Shown piece by piece: positions 39,298 through 47,048 of a DNA stretch of 47,048 nucleotides (position 1 is the first letter of the stretch; every line of letters starts with the position of its first letter). Source of the DNA: an uncultured Actinomyces sp. (GTDB taxonomy: Bacteria; Actinomycetota; Actinomycetes; Actinomycetales; Actinomycetaceae); contig CALISI010000019.1 in NCBI GenBank assembly GCA_938041695.1, forward strand, positions 1 to 47,048, given 5' to 3'. A program made the position numbers and the translations under genes. The notes under the pieces were generated by a model. That model saw nothing but the letters and a program-made list of their open reading frames with translations. It was not told the DNA's origin and made no database searches.

Positions 39298-40503
39298 TTA
39301 CAGCGGCGTGGCGATCAAACGGATGGTCTCGGGCAGGTGGCTGAGCTCCTCGAGAGCCTCGCGTCCGAGGCCCGCAGAAATGTCGGTCAGCACGTAGCCG
39401 ACCTCGTCGAGGGTGGCGAGGATCTGGGCGTCGACGTTGGCCTCGGAGGATGCGAAAATCTGGTTGACGCGCGCCATGACGCCCGGAACATTGCGGTGGA
39501 TGAGGCGCACGCGGTAGCGCGAGCGCTTGCCCACGTTCATCGTCAGGTTCGGCAGGTTCACGCTCATGTCGGTGGAGCCACTGACCTGGTATTCGCCGAT
39601 CTTCGCGGCGACGAAACGACCGATATCGTATTGGGCTTCCTCGGTCGAGCCGCCGATGTGGGGCGTGAGGATGACGTTGTCGAGGGTCGCCAGGGGAGAG
39701 GTGAATGGGTCGCCGTTGGCGCGCGGTTCCTCCGGGAACACGTCAATGGCGGCGCCGCCCAGGTGTCCGGAGACGAGCGCGGCGTGCAGCGCGTCGACGT
39801 CGACGACGTGGCCGCGCGACAGGTTGATGAAGAGGGCGCCGGGCTTCATGAGCTCGAACTCGACGCGCCCGATGAGGTTTGTGTTGGACTCCTGGCCGTC
39901 CACGTGCACTGAAATAATGTCGGCTTCGCGCAGGACGGCTTCCATCGTCGGCATCTGCGTCGCGTTACCGAGGGCGAGGCGCTCGGCGGCGTCGTAGAAG
40001 ATGACGTTGAGGCCCATGGCCTCGGCGAGAACCGACAGCTGGGTGCCGATGTTGCCGTAGCCGATGATGCCCAGGGTGTGGCCGCGCACCTCGTGGGCGC
40101 CGTCTGAGCTCTTGTCCCACACGCCGCGGTGCAGGCGCGAATTCTTCACCGTGACGCGGCGCGAGAGGTCGATGATCTCGCCGATCGCGAGCTCGACGAC
40201 GGAGCGCGTATTGGAGTAGGGCGCGTTAAAGACGGCGACGCCCATCTCGGTGGCCGTGGCCAGGTCAATTTGGTTCGTGCCGATGCAAAAGGCGCCGATA
40301 GCTTTGAGCTCGGGGCGCGCACGCAGCACGCGCTCGGTGACTTCGGTCTTGGAACGCAGACCCAGGTAGTCCACGCCATCGAGAGCGTCGATGAGCTCGT
40401 CTTCGGACAGGGCGCCCTTGATGCGCCTTACCTCAATGCCGAACTTGGCGAAAATATCGTCGGCGACGTCGTGCGGGTTTTCCAGGAGCAGTGCGCGTGT
40501 CAT
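39298..40503 (-). CDS. serA: D-3-phosphoglycerate dehydrogenase
   Basis: SerA oxidises 3-phosphoglycerate to phosphohydroxypyruvate, the first step of serine synthesis. The 401-residue product is the short form with one ACT domain, like the E. coli enzyme, and not the longer mycobacterial form with an additional domain. It has the NAD loop GIIGYGNIGTQLS (about residues 153-165), the catalytic Arg/Glu region (NLSRGHVVDVDAL) and the His in LTPHIGGSTEEAQ (about 280). The ACT domain (RVRLIHRNVPGVMARVN onward, about 328-401) suggests feedback inhibition by serine. No clear ribosome binding site; GATGAT lies 6 nt upstream. Confidence 0.95.
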   Translation of the reverse strand: MTRALLLENPHDVADDIFAKFGIEVRRIKGALSEDELIDALDGVDYLGLRSKTEVTERVLRARPELKAIGAFCIGTNQIDLATATEMGVAVFNAPYSNTRSVVELAIGEIIDLSRRVTVKNSRLHRGVWDKSSDGAHEVRGHTLGIIGYGNIGTQLSVLAEAMGLNVIFYDAAERLALGNATQMPTMEAVLREADIISVHVDGQESNTNLIGRVEFELMKPGALFINLSRGHVVDVDALHAALVSGHLGGAAIDVFPEEPRANGDPFTSPLATLDNVILTPHIGGSTEEAQYDIGRFVAAKIGEYQVSGSTDMSVNLPNLTMNVGKRSRYRVRLIHRNVPGVMARVNQIFASSEANVDAQILATLDEVGYVLTDISAGLGREALEELSHLPETIRLIATPL

Positions 40504-40562
40504 GCCACCATCATCGCAGACAGGGGCGCGAAGCGGGACACGGTGTCAGGGTGTGGTTGCTC

Positions 40563-42836
40563 CTACCACTCTTCCATACCGGCGGGGAGCGGCCCGCAGT
40601 GAACAACGTGCACGTCGTGGGTGGCGCGGGTGAGGGCCACGAACAGATCGCCGACGCCGTCGTTCATGACCTCGGCAGGTTCGACGAGGACGACAGTGTC
40701 GAATTCGAGGCCCTTGGAAGCCATGGCGGATAGGAGGGAGACACGCTCGGAGAGCGCAGTTTCGCCGGCCACGTCGGCACCCCACGCGCGGGCGCGGTCA
40801 TGCCCGACGATAAGCGCGATGCGACCACGGGACGTGCCCGCCTCACGGTCGAGGCGTTCCTCGGCCTCGCGCTGGGCCCGGGTGACGGCCTGCCACAGGG
40901 AGCTGTCTTCCTTCGGCGAGGCCGGGGCATCCTCGGGCGCGTCCACGTGGGTGACGCGGTAGCAGCCCTCGACGTCGCGTACGGCGGTCATCGGGTACAG
41001 GACGGGCGCGCCGGCGCGGGCGACCACGCCTTCAGCGAGGGTCGTGAGGGTCGCGGGCGTGCGGTACGAGACCGTCAGAGCATACTCAGCTGCGAGGGCA
41101 CGGGCTGCCGGGCCGAGAGCCTTCTCCCATGTGGGCGGACGCTTGTTGCCACGGCGCTGGTCAAGGTCTCCGACGACCGTGAACGAACGGGAGGGGCAGC
41201 GGCGCAGCAGGGCGCGCCATGCCATCGGAGAGAGCTCCTGGGCTTCATCGACCACGATATGGCCGTATGCCCACGTGCGGTCTTTCGCGGCGCGCTCGGA
41301 CAGGGGCGTCCACGAATCCTGCCCGGTGACCTGGTCCGCGAGCATTTGAGCTGTCACGATGCCGCCGCCCAGGTTTTGGGCTTCGATCGCTTCGCGGGCG
41401 CGCTTAACCGCGCCCTCATCCGTCTCCCGCGATGACGCGGAGGTGGTGGGCATGGGACCCAGGAGTTCTTCGCACTCATCCAAAATCGGCACGTCTGACA
41501 CCGTCCACGGCGCCGAGCGCGGCCGCACGAGAGCGGCGAGCTCATCGGGACGCAGGGGAGAACCAGCCTTGCGGTTCGCCGCCGCCAATACCTCGGGGCG
41601 CGCGTAGAGCCGACGCAGCAGCGTCTGCGCGCTCGTCGGCATCCACGCCGTGTTGATTGCGCGCCTGCAATCCACCGAATCGCGGATTTCGATGAGCCAC
41701 GAGCGTTTCACCTCCGGATCGACGCCGCCCTCGGAATCGGCATCCCCGGCCTCGCGCGCAAGACGCAGGGCCAGCACATCCATGAGCTCGCGCGCGAACG
41801 ACTCGCGCGCCACGTTGTGCGCACGACCTGAACGCTTCGCCCGGCGCCGCGCGGTCTCCACGTCGGAGCGCGAGAGCGTCACCTCGCGATTCCACACGCG
41901 TAGCACCTGGTCGCCTTCGGGTAGCTTCGCCAGCGAGCGCACCGCCTCTTTGACGATTTTCGCCCACGCCGACAGCCCCTTGATCCGCGCCACGGCCTCG
42001 TCGTCTTCGGCGCGAGCATGCACGCCCGGCACCAGGTCACCGACAGTCACAGACACGACGCCTGTCTCACCCAGGGAGGGGAGCACCTGCTCGATATAAC
42101 GCAGGAACAACCTCGACGGGCCCACGAGGAGGACACCCGAGCGCTCGAGGCGCTCGCGGTGGGCATACAGAAGGTAGGCGATACGGTGCAGCGCGACCGC
42201 TGTCTTGCCGGTACCCGGGCCACCCTGGACGACCATGAGGCCCTTGTCGGATGCGCGAATGATGCGGTCCTGCTCGGACTGAATGGTGGCGACGATGTCG
42301 CCCATACGGCCGTCGCGAGCTTCGCTCAGGGCGTGCATGAGCGCGCCCTCGCCCTGGAGCTCCAACCCCGATGCGTGCGACGCATCCAACAGTTCGTCCT
42401 CCAGGCCGGTCACTCGGCGGTCACGCGTCGAAATATGGCGGCGCCGAACCACACCGTCCGGCTCAGCCGACGTGGCCTGGTAGAAGGGGCGTGCGGCCGG
42501 AGCGCGCCAGTCCACGAGGAGGGGAGTGCCGTCCTCCTGCGACAGGGACAGGCGACCCACGTGACGCACCGAGCGATCCACCATGTCGAGACGGCCGAAG
42601 ACGAGGCGCTCTTCCACGCCTTCGAGGCGGGCGGCCATTTCACCCAGGTGCGCGGACAGGGCCTCGCGTTCAGTCCACCCCTGCGCATTTCCGACGCCGT
42701 GCGTGGCGTGGACGCGCCCCTGGCGCTCGCGGTAGGAGGCCCGCAGTGCGTCCAGGCGCTCATACGCGCGGTCGACGAAGTCCTGTTCGGGCAGTGGAAG
42801 GTCGGTCGACGACTCATCATGAGTGCTCGTGGCCAT
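40563..42836 (-). CDS. helD: HelD-like UvrD-superfamily ATPase
   Basis: The 757-residue product has an N-terminal coiled coil (EQDFVDRAYERLDALRASYRERQ, about residues 18-40). Then come the GRLDMVD / PLLVDWRAPAARPFY / VRRRHISTRDRRV segments typical of actinobacterial HelD, a superfamily 1 motor with Walker A (QGGPGTGKTAVALHR, about 203-217) and motif II (IVVDEAQELSP). HelD proteins remove stalled RNA polymerase from DNA and recycle it; this sequence fits the class studied in M. smegmatis and not true UvrD repair helicases. GGAGGAGA before the ATG supports the start. Possible -10 TAGAAT lies shortly upstream. Confidence 0.85.
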   Translation of the reverse strand: MATSTHDESSTDLPLPEQDFVDRAYERLDALRASYRERQGRVHATHGVGNAQGWTEREALSAHLGEMAARLEGVEERLVFGRLDMVDRSVRHVGRLSLSQEDGTPLLVDWRAPAARPFYQATSAEPDGVVRRRHISTRDRRVTGLEDELLDASHASGLELQGEGALMHALSEARDGRMGDIVATIQSEQDRIIRASDKGLMVVQGGPGTGKTAVALHRIAYLLYAHRERLERSGVLLVGPSRLFLRYIEQVLPSLGETGVVSVTVGDLVPGVHARAEDDEAVARIKGLSAWAKIVKEAVRSLAKLPEGDQVLRVWNREVTLSRSDVETARRRAKRSGRAHNVARESFARELMDVLALRLAREAGDADSEGGVDPEVKRSWLIEIRDSVDCRRAINTAWMPTSAQTLLRRLYARPEVLAAANRKAGSPLRPDELAALVRPRSAPWTVSDVPILDECEELLGPMPTTSASSRETDEGAVKRAREAIEAQNLGGGIVTAQMLADQVTGQDSWTPLSERAAKDRTWAYGHIVVDEAQELSPMAWRALLRRCPSRSFTVVGDLDQRRGNKRPPTWEKALGPAARALAAEYALTVSYRTPATLTTLAEGVVARAGAPVLYPMTAVRDVEGCYRVTHVDAPEDAPASPKEDSSLWQAVTRAQREAEERLDREAGTSRGRIALIVGHDRARAWGADVAGETALSERVSLLSAMASKGLEFDTVVLVEPAEVMNDGVGDLFVALTRATHDVHVVHCGPLPAGMEEW

Positions 42837-43017
42837 GTCTCCTCCTCGATTCTATGGCCCTCTATTGTCCCCTACTTTTGCTTTCGGCGCTTCCAGTACG
42901 TCGGGCGTGTGCGCACTTCGCCCCAAGCTCAAAAATGGTTCCCGCGTGACGAGGCGGGGGCGACGCGGGTACGTTAGACACGAGGTAGAAGCATAAGCAT
43001 GAGGAGGAGACGTGAGT

Positions 43018-44088
43018 ATGAAGGCCACTGACCTGTATGCCGACGGTCCCGCCGCAGGTGCGAAGGCGAAGATTCTCCTCATCCACTTCGATGGGGCGAT
43101 TGACGCTGGCGCCGCTGGGCGTATGGCGATTGGCCAGCTGCTGCGTTCCCTGCACAACGAGCGGGTCGCCACGTTCGACGCCGATACCCTCGTGGACTAC
43201 CGTTCCCATCGGCCCATTGTGACCGTTGACAACTGGGTGTCCTCTCCGGACATGGTGATGCCCGAAACCGTTCTCGACCTCGTCGAAGACGACATGGGGA
43301 ACCCGATCCTGGTCCTGCACGGTGCCGAGCCCGACGCCCACTGGGAGTCGTTTACCGCCGCGATCCGCGAGATCTGCGAACGCGCGGGCGTGGAAATTAC
43401 CTTTTCATTGCACGGCGTCCCCTCGGGGGTTCCGCACACGCGTCCCACGCCCGTCCACGTGCAGGCGACCGACGAGTCGCTGCTGCCCCCGGGGTCCAGC
43501 GCGATCTCGAATCACATGCAGTTCCCCTCGCCGCTGTCCACGTTCATGCAGATTCGCATGGGGCAGCAGGGGATCGGTGGGCTCGCGCTGCTCGGAGCTG
43601 TTCCGTACTACATGGCGGACACCGGCTACCCGGCCGCGTCCTCTGCCCTGTTGACCTCATTCGCTAAGTTCGCGGACCTCTCGTTGCCGGTCGGTGACCT
43701 CGAACAGGGCGCTGCGCAGGATCAGGAGAACATCGCCAAGCTCGTCGAAGGCAATCCGGAGATCTCGCACACCGTGTCCGCTCTTGAGGAGCACTTTGAT
43801 GCGTGGACCGGCGGAACAGGCGCGATTCCGCTGCCTGGCATGGGGCAGCCTCCGATGACCAGCGGCGAAGAGAAAGCCCCGAAGGACATTGGCGATGTGA
43901 TCGAGGCCTACCTCGCGCAGGTTGCCCGCGCCCAGGGCGAGGAGATCGAGTCGGTTCAGCGGGCACCGCGCGCCGAGGAGTCCGCCGAACCCGCCAAGCC
44001 CGACACTATCGAGGATGTACTCGCCCGCGTCGAGGCGCGTCGCAGGGGGCAGGGCCCCGGCCCCTCATCGCCGCGCCACCGCGCCTGA
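43018..44088 (+). CDS. PAC2 family protein
   Basis: The 356-residue protein belongs to the PAC2 (proteasome assembly chaperone 2-like) family of Actinobacteria, seen in ILLIHFDGAIDAG (about residues 18-30), the repeated alpha-beta layers with PILVLHGAEPDAHW, THSLHGVPSGVPHTRP-like middle and VPYYMADTGYPAASSALL. The C-terminal 70 residues are charged and disordered-looking. The bacterial function is not established. GAGGAGA at 43004-43010 supports the ATG at 43018; a GTG at 43012 would have only 4 nt to the ribosome binding site. It is divergent from helD. Confidence 0.82.
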   Translation: MKATDLYADGPAAGAKAKILLIHFDGAIDAGAAGRMAIGQLLRSLHNERVATFDADTLVDYRSHRPIVTVDNWVSSPDMVMPETVLDLVEDDMGNPILVLHGAEPDAHWESFTAAIREICERAGVEITFSLHGVPSGVPHTRPTPVHVQATDESLLPPGSSAISNHMQFPSPLSTFMQIRMGQQGIGGLALLGAVPYYMADTGYPAASSALLTSFAKFADLSLPVGDLEQGAAQDQENIAKLVEGNPEISHTVSALEEHFDAWTGGTGAIPLPGMGQPPMTSGEEKAPKDIGDVIEAYLAQVARAQGEEIESVQRAPRAEESAEPAKPDTIEDVLARVEARRRGQGPGPSSPRHRA

Positions 44089-44160
44089 GCGATCCGTGCG
44101 TGAGGCGGCGCCGAGCCCAACTCCTGGGCGCGGTGCTCCTGCCCGCGCGCCACGGCCTCG

Positions 44161-44982
44161 TTAATCGGCCTGAGGATATCCGACCTGCGCATCCCTGAGA
44201 GCGGGCGTTCCCGCCACCCATCGCTCCAGGTCCTGCGGCCGCGTAATACGGGCGGGCAGTGCCAGCGTGCGCAGAGCACGATCGATCTCATCGACGTCAA
44301 CGACGCCATCCGCGCAGGCCAGGGCGACGACGTTACCGCGCCTCCCGCCTCGTCCCACCTTCGGATCCTGAATGGACGCCACGAAAGGGAAAACTTCGCG
44401 CAGGGCGGCTACGTCCTGACGAGCGTTTGCCGCCCCGCCGTGGGCGCAGTTCACGAGGTAGACGCCTCCGGCCGACAGCGTCGCGCGTGCTCGTTGCGCG
44501 CACTCCACCGTACGCAGGTGATCCGGAGTTACACCGGAGGCGAACGCGTCACGCACGATCACGTCGAAACTCCCCTCGCGCGTCCCGTCGAGGACCGCAC
44601 GTCCATCGCCCACGCGTATCTTGACCTGCGGGGCCTTCGGGATCGGGAAGTGCTCACGCACCTGCTCGGCCAAAAGACGGTCAACCTCAACGGCCACGTG
44701 ACGGGACTGCGAGTGAGACAACGACCATGCGCAGGCGAGCGCGCACGCCGCACCGCCCACATGAAGCGCGCGAAAACGATCCTGAACGCCCCACAGCGAG
44801 GACACGACAGCGTCCATGTGCTGCATGTACTCGAACTCCAAGTAGGTGGGGTCCGACGTGTCAACTGCGGACGATTCGACCTCGCCGAGGAAGAGCGTCG
44901 CACGCGGCCCATCCCACCGGATATGCGCAGAGCCGAAATCCGTGTCAAAAGTGATGTCGCGTGACGAAGATGAGCGTGCCAT
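44161..44982 (-). CDS. Spermidine synthase-like methyltransferase-fold protein
   Basis: The 273-residue product has the spermidine-synthase/SAM-binding fold: YLEFEYMQHMDAVVSSLWG (about residues 48-66), ALHVGGAACALACAWSLS (motif I, about 72-89), VAVEVDRLLAEQVREHF, VRVGDGRAVLDG-like region near 125, and the DVIVRDAFASGVTPDHL segment (about 141-157). In true spermidine synthases the last motif has a catalytic Asp; here it is preserved as R-D-A-F, but the polyamine-site residues are not evident, so substrate is unknown. The start is set by TACAGT exactly 7 nt upstream. It is divergent from dinB. Confidence 0.8.
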   Translation of the reverse strand: MARSSSSRDITFDTDFGSAHIRWDGPRATLFLGEVESSAVDTSDPTYLEFEYMQHMDAVVSSLWGVQDRFRALHVGGAACALACAWSLSHSQSRHVAVEVDRLLAEQVREHFPIPKAPQVKIRVGDGRAVLDGTREGSFDVIVRDAFASGVTPDHLRTVECAQRARATLSAGGVYLVNCAHGGAANARQDVAALREVFPFVASIQDPKVGRGGRRGNVVALACADGVVDVDEIDRALRTLALPARITRPQDLERWVAGTPALRDAQVGYPQAD

Positions 44983-44995
44983 GGTGGACACTGTA
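44983..44995 (-). promoter_or_regulatory. Leaderless-type -10 of the spermidine synthase-like gene
   Basis: On the minus strand TACAGT (44990-44995) is followed by exactly 7 nt and the ATG ending at 44980; no ribosome binding site. Confidence 0.6.
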
Positions 44996-45029
44996 ACCAC
45001 GAAGACCGTCGATGGGTGCAGGAGGTGAC

Positions 45030-46376
45030 ATGTCAAACGCTCCCAGGGACGCGCGAGCCAAACGCGACTGGGGATCGGACGACTCCGGCACTCCGATCCT
45101 CCACGTCGACATGGACTCCTTCTTCGCCCAGGTCGAAATGCGCGAGGACCCGAGCCTCGTCGGGCGGCCCATCATCGTTGGGGGGACCTCGGGGCGTGGC
45201 GTCGTCACGTCCGCCACCTACGAAGCTCGAGCCTTGGGTGTGCGCGCCGGCATGCCGATATCGCGTGCTCGAGCCCTGTGTCCGCACGCGGCGTTCGTTC
45301 CTGGCAGTCACGGCCTGTATCGCCGCTACTCTCAGGAAGTCATGAGGATCCTCGCGACCATCACGCCCGCGCTCGAACAGGTCTCCATCGATGAAGCCTT
45401 CCTGGACGTGTCTGGTGCGAAGCGCCGCCTCGGATCACCCCTGACGATCGCGACCCTCATCCGCTCGAGAATCCGCGAGAGCGTCGGTCTGCCCGCATCC
45501 GTTGGCATCGCATCCACGAAATCGGTCGCAAAAATCGCCTCCTCGCACGCCAAACCCGATGGGCTTCTCCTCATCCCTCACCAGGCCACGGTCGACTTCC
45601 TCCACGGGCTGCCGGTGGGGGCCCTGTGGGGTGTGGGCGGTCGAACCGCAGCGGTCCTCGATCGGGAAGGCATCGACACAATCGGCGACCTCGCCCACGC
45701 ATCCATCGCCCGCCTGACGAAACTCCTCGGAGTCGCCGCGGCCCATCACCTGCACGATCTTGCGTGGGGCATCGATCCGCGGACCGTGAGCCAGGCGCGC
45801 GCCGAAAAATCGGTCGGCATGGAACGCACCTTCGAGGAGGATGTGCGCTCGCGGGTCCAGATTGAGGAATTCATCCTGGCGGCCTCTCACGATTGCGCGC
45901 GTCGACTGCGAGCGGGCGGGGTTGTCGGGTGGACTGTCGGGATTAAGATGCGCGGCGCCGACTTTCATACGATCACGCGCAGCGTGAGCCTCGTGGCGCC
46001 CACGGACACGGGACGAGACATTGCCAGGGCTGCGCGTGAGCTTTTTTCGCGCGAGGACATTCCGATCGGTGGGGTGCGTCTCTTCGGCGTGCGCGTGGAG
46101 GGCCTGCAGTCGCGTTCCGGTGGAGTCGCCGTGACGTTGGATCGGGACGAGCGGCCGTCCGCGTCGGAGCGTGCGATGGATCAGATCCGCACGAAGTTTG
46201 GTGCCGGTGCGCTCGCTCCGGCCACCCTGCTCGGTAAGAAGACGCCCGACAGGCGGTCCTTCGGGGCGGATTCGGGCGAGGCGGCTCCCGCTCAGGCTCC
46301 GCCCGATCGACGAGGCCGGGGCGGGCACGGCCCGGTTGGTGAGGATAGCGGGCCGCACCAGGGGACCCTCCTGTAA
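45030..46376 (+). CDS. dinB: DNA polymerase IV
   Basis: DinB is a Y-family translesion polymerase. The 448-residue product has the metal-binding motifs ILHVDMDSFFAQVE (about residues 22-35) and VSIDEAFLDVSG (about 116-127), the GIASTKSVAKIASSHAKPDG segment, and the helix-hairpin-helix and little-finger domains. No beta-clamp motif of the usual QL-x-LF type is obvious in the C-terminal 60 residues, which are low-complexity and contain a 13-mer repeat. AGGAGGTGA at 45020-45028 sets the ATG at 45030; an ATG at 45012 is less likely. No LexA box lies upstream. Confidence 0.94.
   Translation: MSNAPRDARAKRDWGSDDSGTPILHVDMDSFFAQVEMREDPSLVGRPIIVGGTSGRGVVTSATYEARALGVRAGMPISRARALCPHAAFVPGSHGLYRRYSQEVMRILATITPALEQVSIDEAFLDVSGAKRRLGSPLTIATLIRSRIRESVGLPASVGIASTKSVAKIASSHAKPDGLLLIPHQATVDFLHGLPVGALWGVGGRTAAVLDREGIDTIGDLAHASIARLTKLLGVAAAHHLHDLAWGIDPRTVSQARAEKSVGMERTFEEDVRSRVQIEEFILAASHDCARRLRAGGVVGWTVGIKMRGADFHTITRSVSLVAPTDTGRDIARAARELFSREDIPIGGVRLFGVRVEGLQSRSGGVAVTLDRDERPSASERAMDQIRTKFGAGALAPATLLGKKTPDRRSFGADSGEAAPAQAPPDRRGRGGHGPVGEDSGPHQGTLL
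46309..46321 (+). repeat. GACGAGGCCGGGG repeat, copy 7
   Basis: Exact copy in the low-complexity C-terminal tail of dinB, read as R-R-G-R-G. Shares 19 bp with copy 1. Confidence 0.7.
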
Positions 46377-46444
46377 GGCCGGTTCGTCTCTGACATACCG
46401 GACGCGCTAAGCTGTTCGTACTACCCATGTGAAAGGGGCACCCA

Positions 46445-46861
46445 ATGGCTCTCACCGAGTATGAGAAGAAGATCCTCGAGCAGATGGAAGCGTCTCTGCG
46501 CGAGGAAGACCCGGCGTTGGCCTCACAGATGTCCGCTCCCGTCTCCGAAGAGCCTGCGTCGAAGGCGGCTGAAGGTCCTCGCGCTCCTCGCCGTATTGCC
46601 CTTGGCCTGACGGGTGCTGTCCTGGGCATGATTGTGCTGGTTGCTGCTGTGTCCCTGGGGTACTCCGTCGTATCGATCCTCCTGGGGGTCGTCGGTTTCG
46701 CCGTGACGGTCGCTGGAGTGCTTTACGCTCTTTCGCGGCCCGGGGTCAAGGGGCGCACTGCGGATGAGCCCCGCTCGGAGAAGAAGAGCAAGGGGGGCGG
46801 CTGGGATTCCTTCATTCAGGATCAGGAACGACGCTGGGATAACCGCAAGGATGACGACTGA
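46445..46861 (+). CDS. DUF3040 family membrane protein
   Basis: The 138-residue product starts with the DUF3040 signature MALTEYEKKILEQMEASLREEDP and has two membrane helices (about residues 52-72 and 75-95). Between signature and helices is a short Ala/Glu-rich linker (about 30-48), and a charged Lys/Arg/Asp-rich tail follows. The family is restricted to Actinobacteria and of unknown function; it is often encoded near dinB and the division and cell-wall cluster. GAAAGGGG at 46431-46438 supports the ATG. A TAAGCT hexamer at 46409-46414 is a possible -10. Confidence 0.88.
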   Translation: MALTEYEKKILEQMEASLREEDPALASQMSAPVSEEPASKAAEGPRAPRRIALGLTGAVLGMIVLVAAVSLGYSVVSILLGVVGFAVTVAGVLYALSRPGVKGRTADEPRSEKKSKGGGWDSFIQDQERRWDNRKDDD

Positions 46862-46885
46862 CGTCGTCGATCCACGACTGTTGGG

Positions 46886-46922
46886 AGCGGGGCGCGCCGG
46901 GAAGCCGGAGCGCCCCGCTTTG
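46886..46922 (+). terminator. Rho-independent terminator after DUF3040 gene
   Basis: AGCGGGGCGC (46886-46895) pairs with GCGCCCCGCT (46910-46919), followed by TTGCTGT; the loop contains a second small hairpin (CCGG/CCGG). Confidence 0.75.
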
Positions 46923-46992
46923 CTGTCTCACGTATCGAACGCTTGGTGTGCCGTGAACGCGGGGGAGGGGGAGGCCTTATTCGCGCGGTGTT

Positions 46993-47048
46993 TTAGTGGC
47001 CTTGTTTTTCTTCCCAGGTGTCGGTGTTGGAGACGATGAGGTGGTTGA
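46993..47048 (-). CDS. C-terminal end of an unidentified gene (truncated by window edge)
   Basis: On the minus strand one frame reads NHLIVSNTDTWEEKQGH and then TAA, with the GC-rich third positions typical of genes here (AAC CAC CTC ATC GTC TCC). It looks like the end of a real gene convergent with the DUF3040 gene. Seventeen residues are too few to name it. A neighbouring frame that stops at 46977 is also open but has poorer codon use. Confidence 0.4.
   Translation of the reverse strand, partial: NHLIVSNTDTWEEKQGH

Noticed and set aside
46977..47048. Alternative minus-strand frame ending in TPRE at the window end
   Set aside because: Pro/Thr/Ser-rich with weaker codon use than the frame ending at 46993.
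1..47048. CRISPR arrays, insertion sequences, prophage, rRNA or attachment sites
   Set aside because: No regularly spaced repeats, transposase or phage-like genes, terminal inverted repeats or rRNA sequence were seen.

Overview
The window is a 47 kb stretch of high-GC chromosome from an actinobacterium. The gene order infB-rbfA-truB-ribF-rpsO-pnp-M16 peptidase-dapB-dapA-rnj-ftsK-pgsA-clgR-DUF3046-recA-recX-cinA-miaB-miaA-dapF-hflX, followed by lexA | LysM gene-nrdR, matches the arrangement known from mycobacteria and other Actinobacteria. The GC-rich codon use, many GTG starts, the ldh gene and the compact genome suggest Actinomycetaceae (Actinomyces/Schaalia type). That family placement is inference. 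No rRNA, tRNA, insertion sequence, phage or CRISPR array was seen.

Layout. 1-6743: translation and RNA metabolism (infB 3' end, rbfA, truB, ribF, rpsO, pnp). 6875-10557: M16 peptidase, then the lysine/diaminopimelate genes dapB and dapA with a GNAT acetyltransferase between them. 10640-15131: a five-gene accessory locus placed between dapA and rnj. It holds a Cys-rich DUF4418 membrane protein, a DUF6273 membrane-anchored protein, two FtsX/MacB-type permeases with extracytoplasmic cysteines and their ATPase, under a promoter overlapped by a DtxR/IdeR-like box. 15231-22297: rnj, a PfkB-like kinase, ftsK, pgsA, clgR, DUF3046. 22361-26317: SOS-controlled recA with recX and cinA, then miaB. 26318-26703: a 386-nt gap holding possible structured RNA and a 36-bp palindrome. 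26704-34000: a YbjN-like pair, miaA, dapF, a methyltransferase, hflX and a DinG-type helicase. 34048-37094: ldh, lexA, the divergent LysM cell-division gene, nrdR. 37165-47048: an acyl-CoA ligase with an amphipathic repeat tail, serA, a HelD-like ATPase, a PAC2 protein, a spermidine-synthase-like protein, dinB, a DUF3040 membrane protein and the end of one more gene.

How the parts work together. DNA-damage functions cluster here: LexA, two clear LexA boxes (recA and the LysM gene), one near-match by lexA, RecX, DinB and a DinG-type helicase. The diaminopimelate steps DapA, DapB and DapF feed lysine and peptidoglycan. RbfA, TruB, IF-2, S15, PNPase, RNase J, MiaA, MiaB and HflX serve ribosome, tRNA and RNA turnover.

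Three observations go beyond routine annotation. (1) The DUF4418/DUF6273/FtsX/FtsX/ATPase locus with its candidate iron box looks like a metal- or redox-linked ABC system. (2) The 13-mer GACGAGGCCGGGG occurs exactly seven times, in several reading frames and once inside an intergenic inverted repeat, which resembles the distribution of an uptake-sequence or other genome-wide DNA signal. (3) At least nine genes start 6-8 nt after a TANNNT hexamer with no ribosome binding site, so leaderless transcription seems common.
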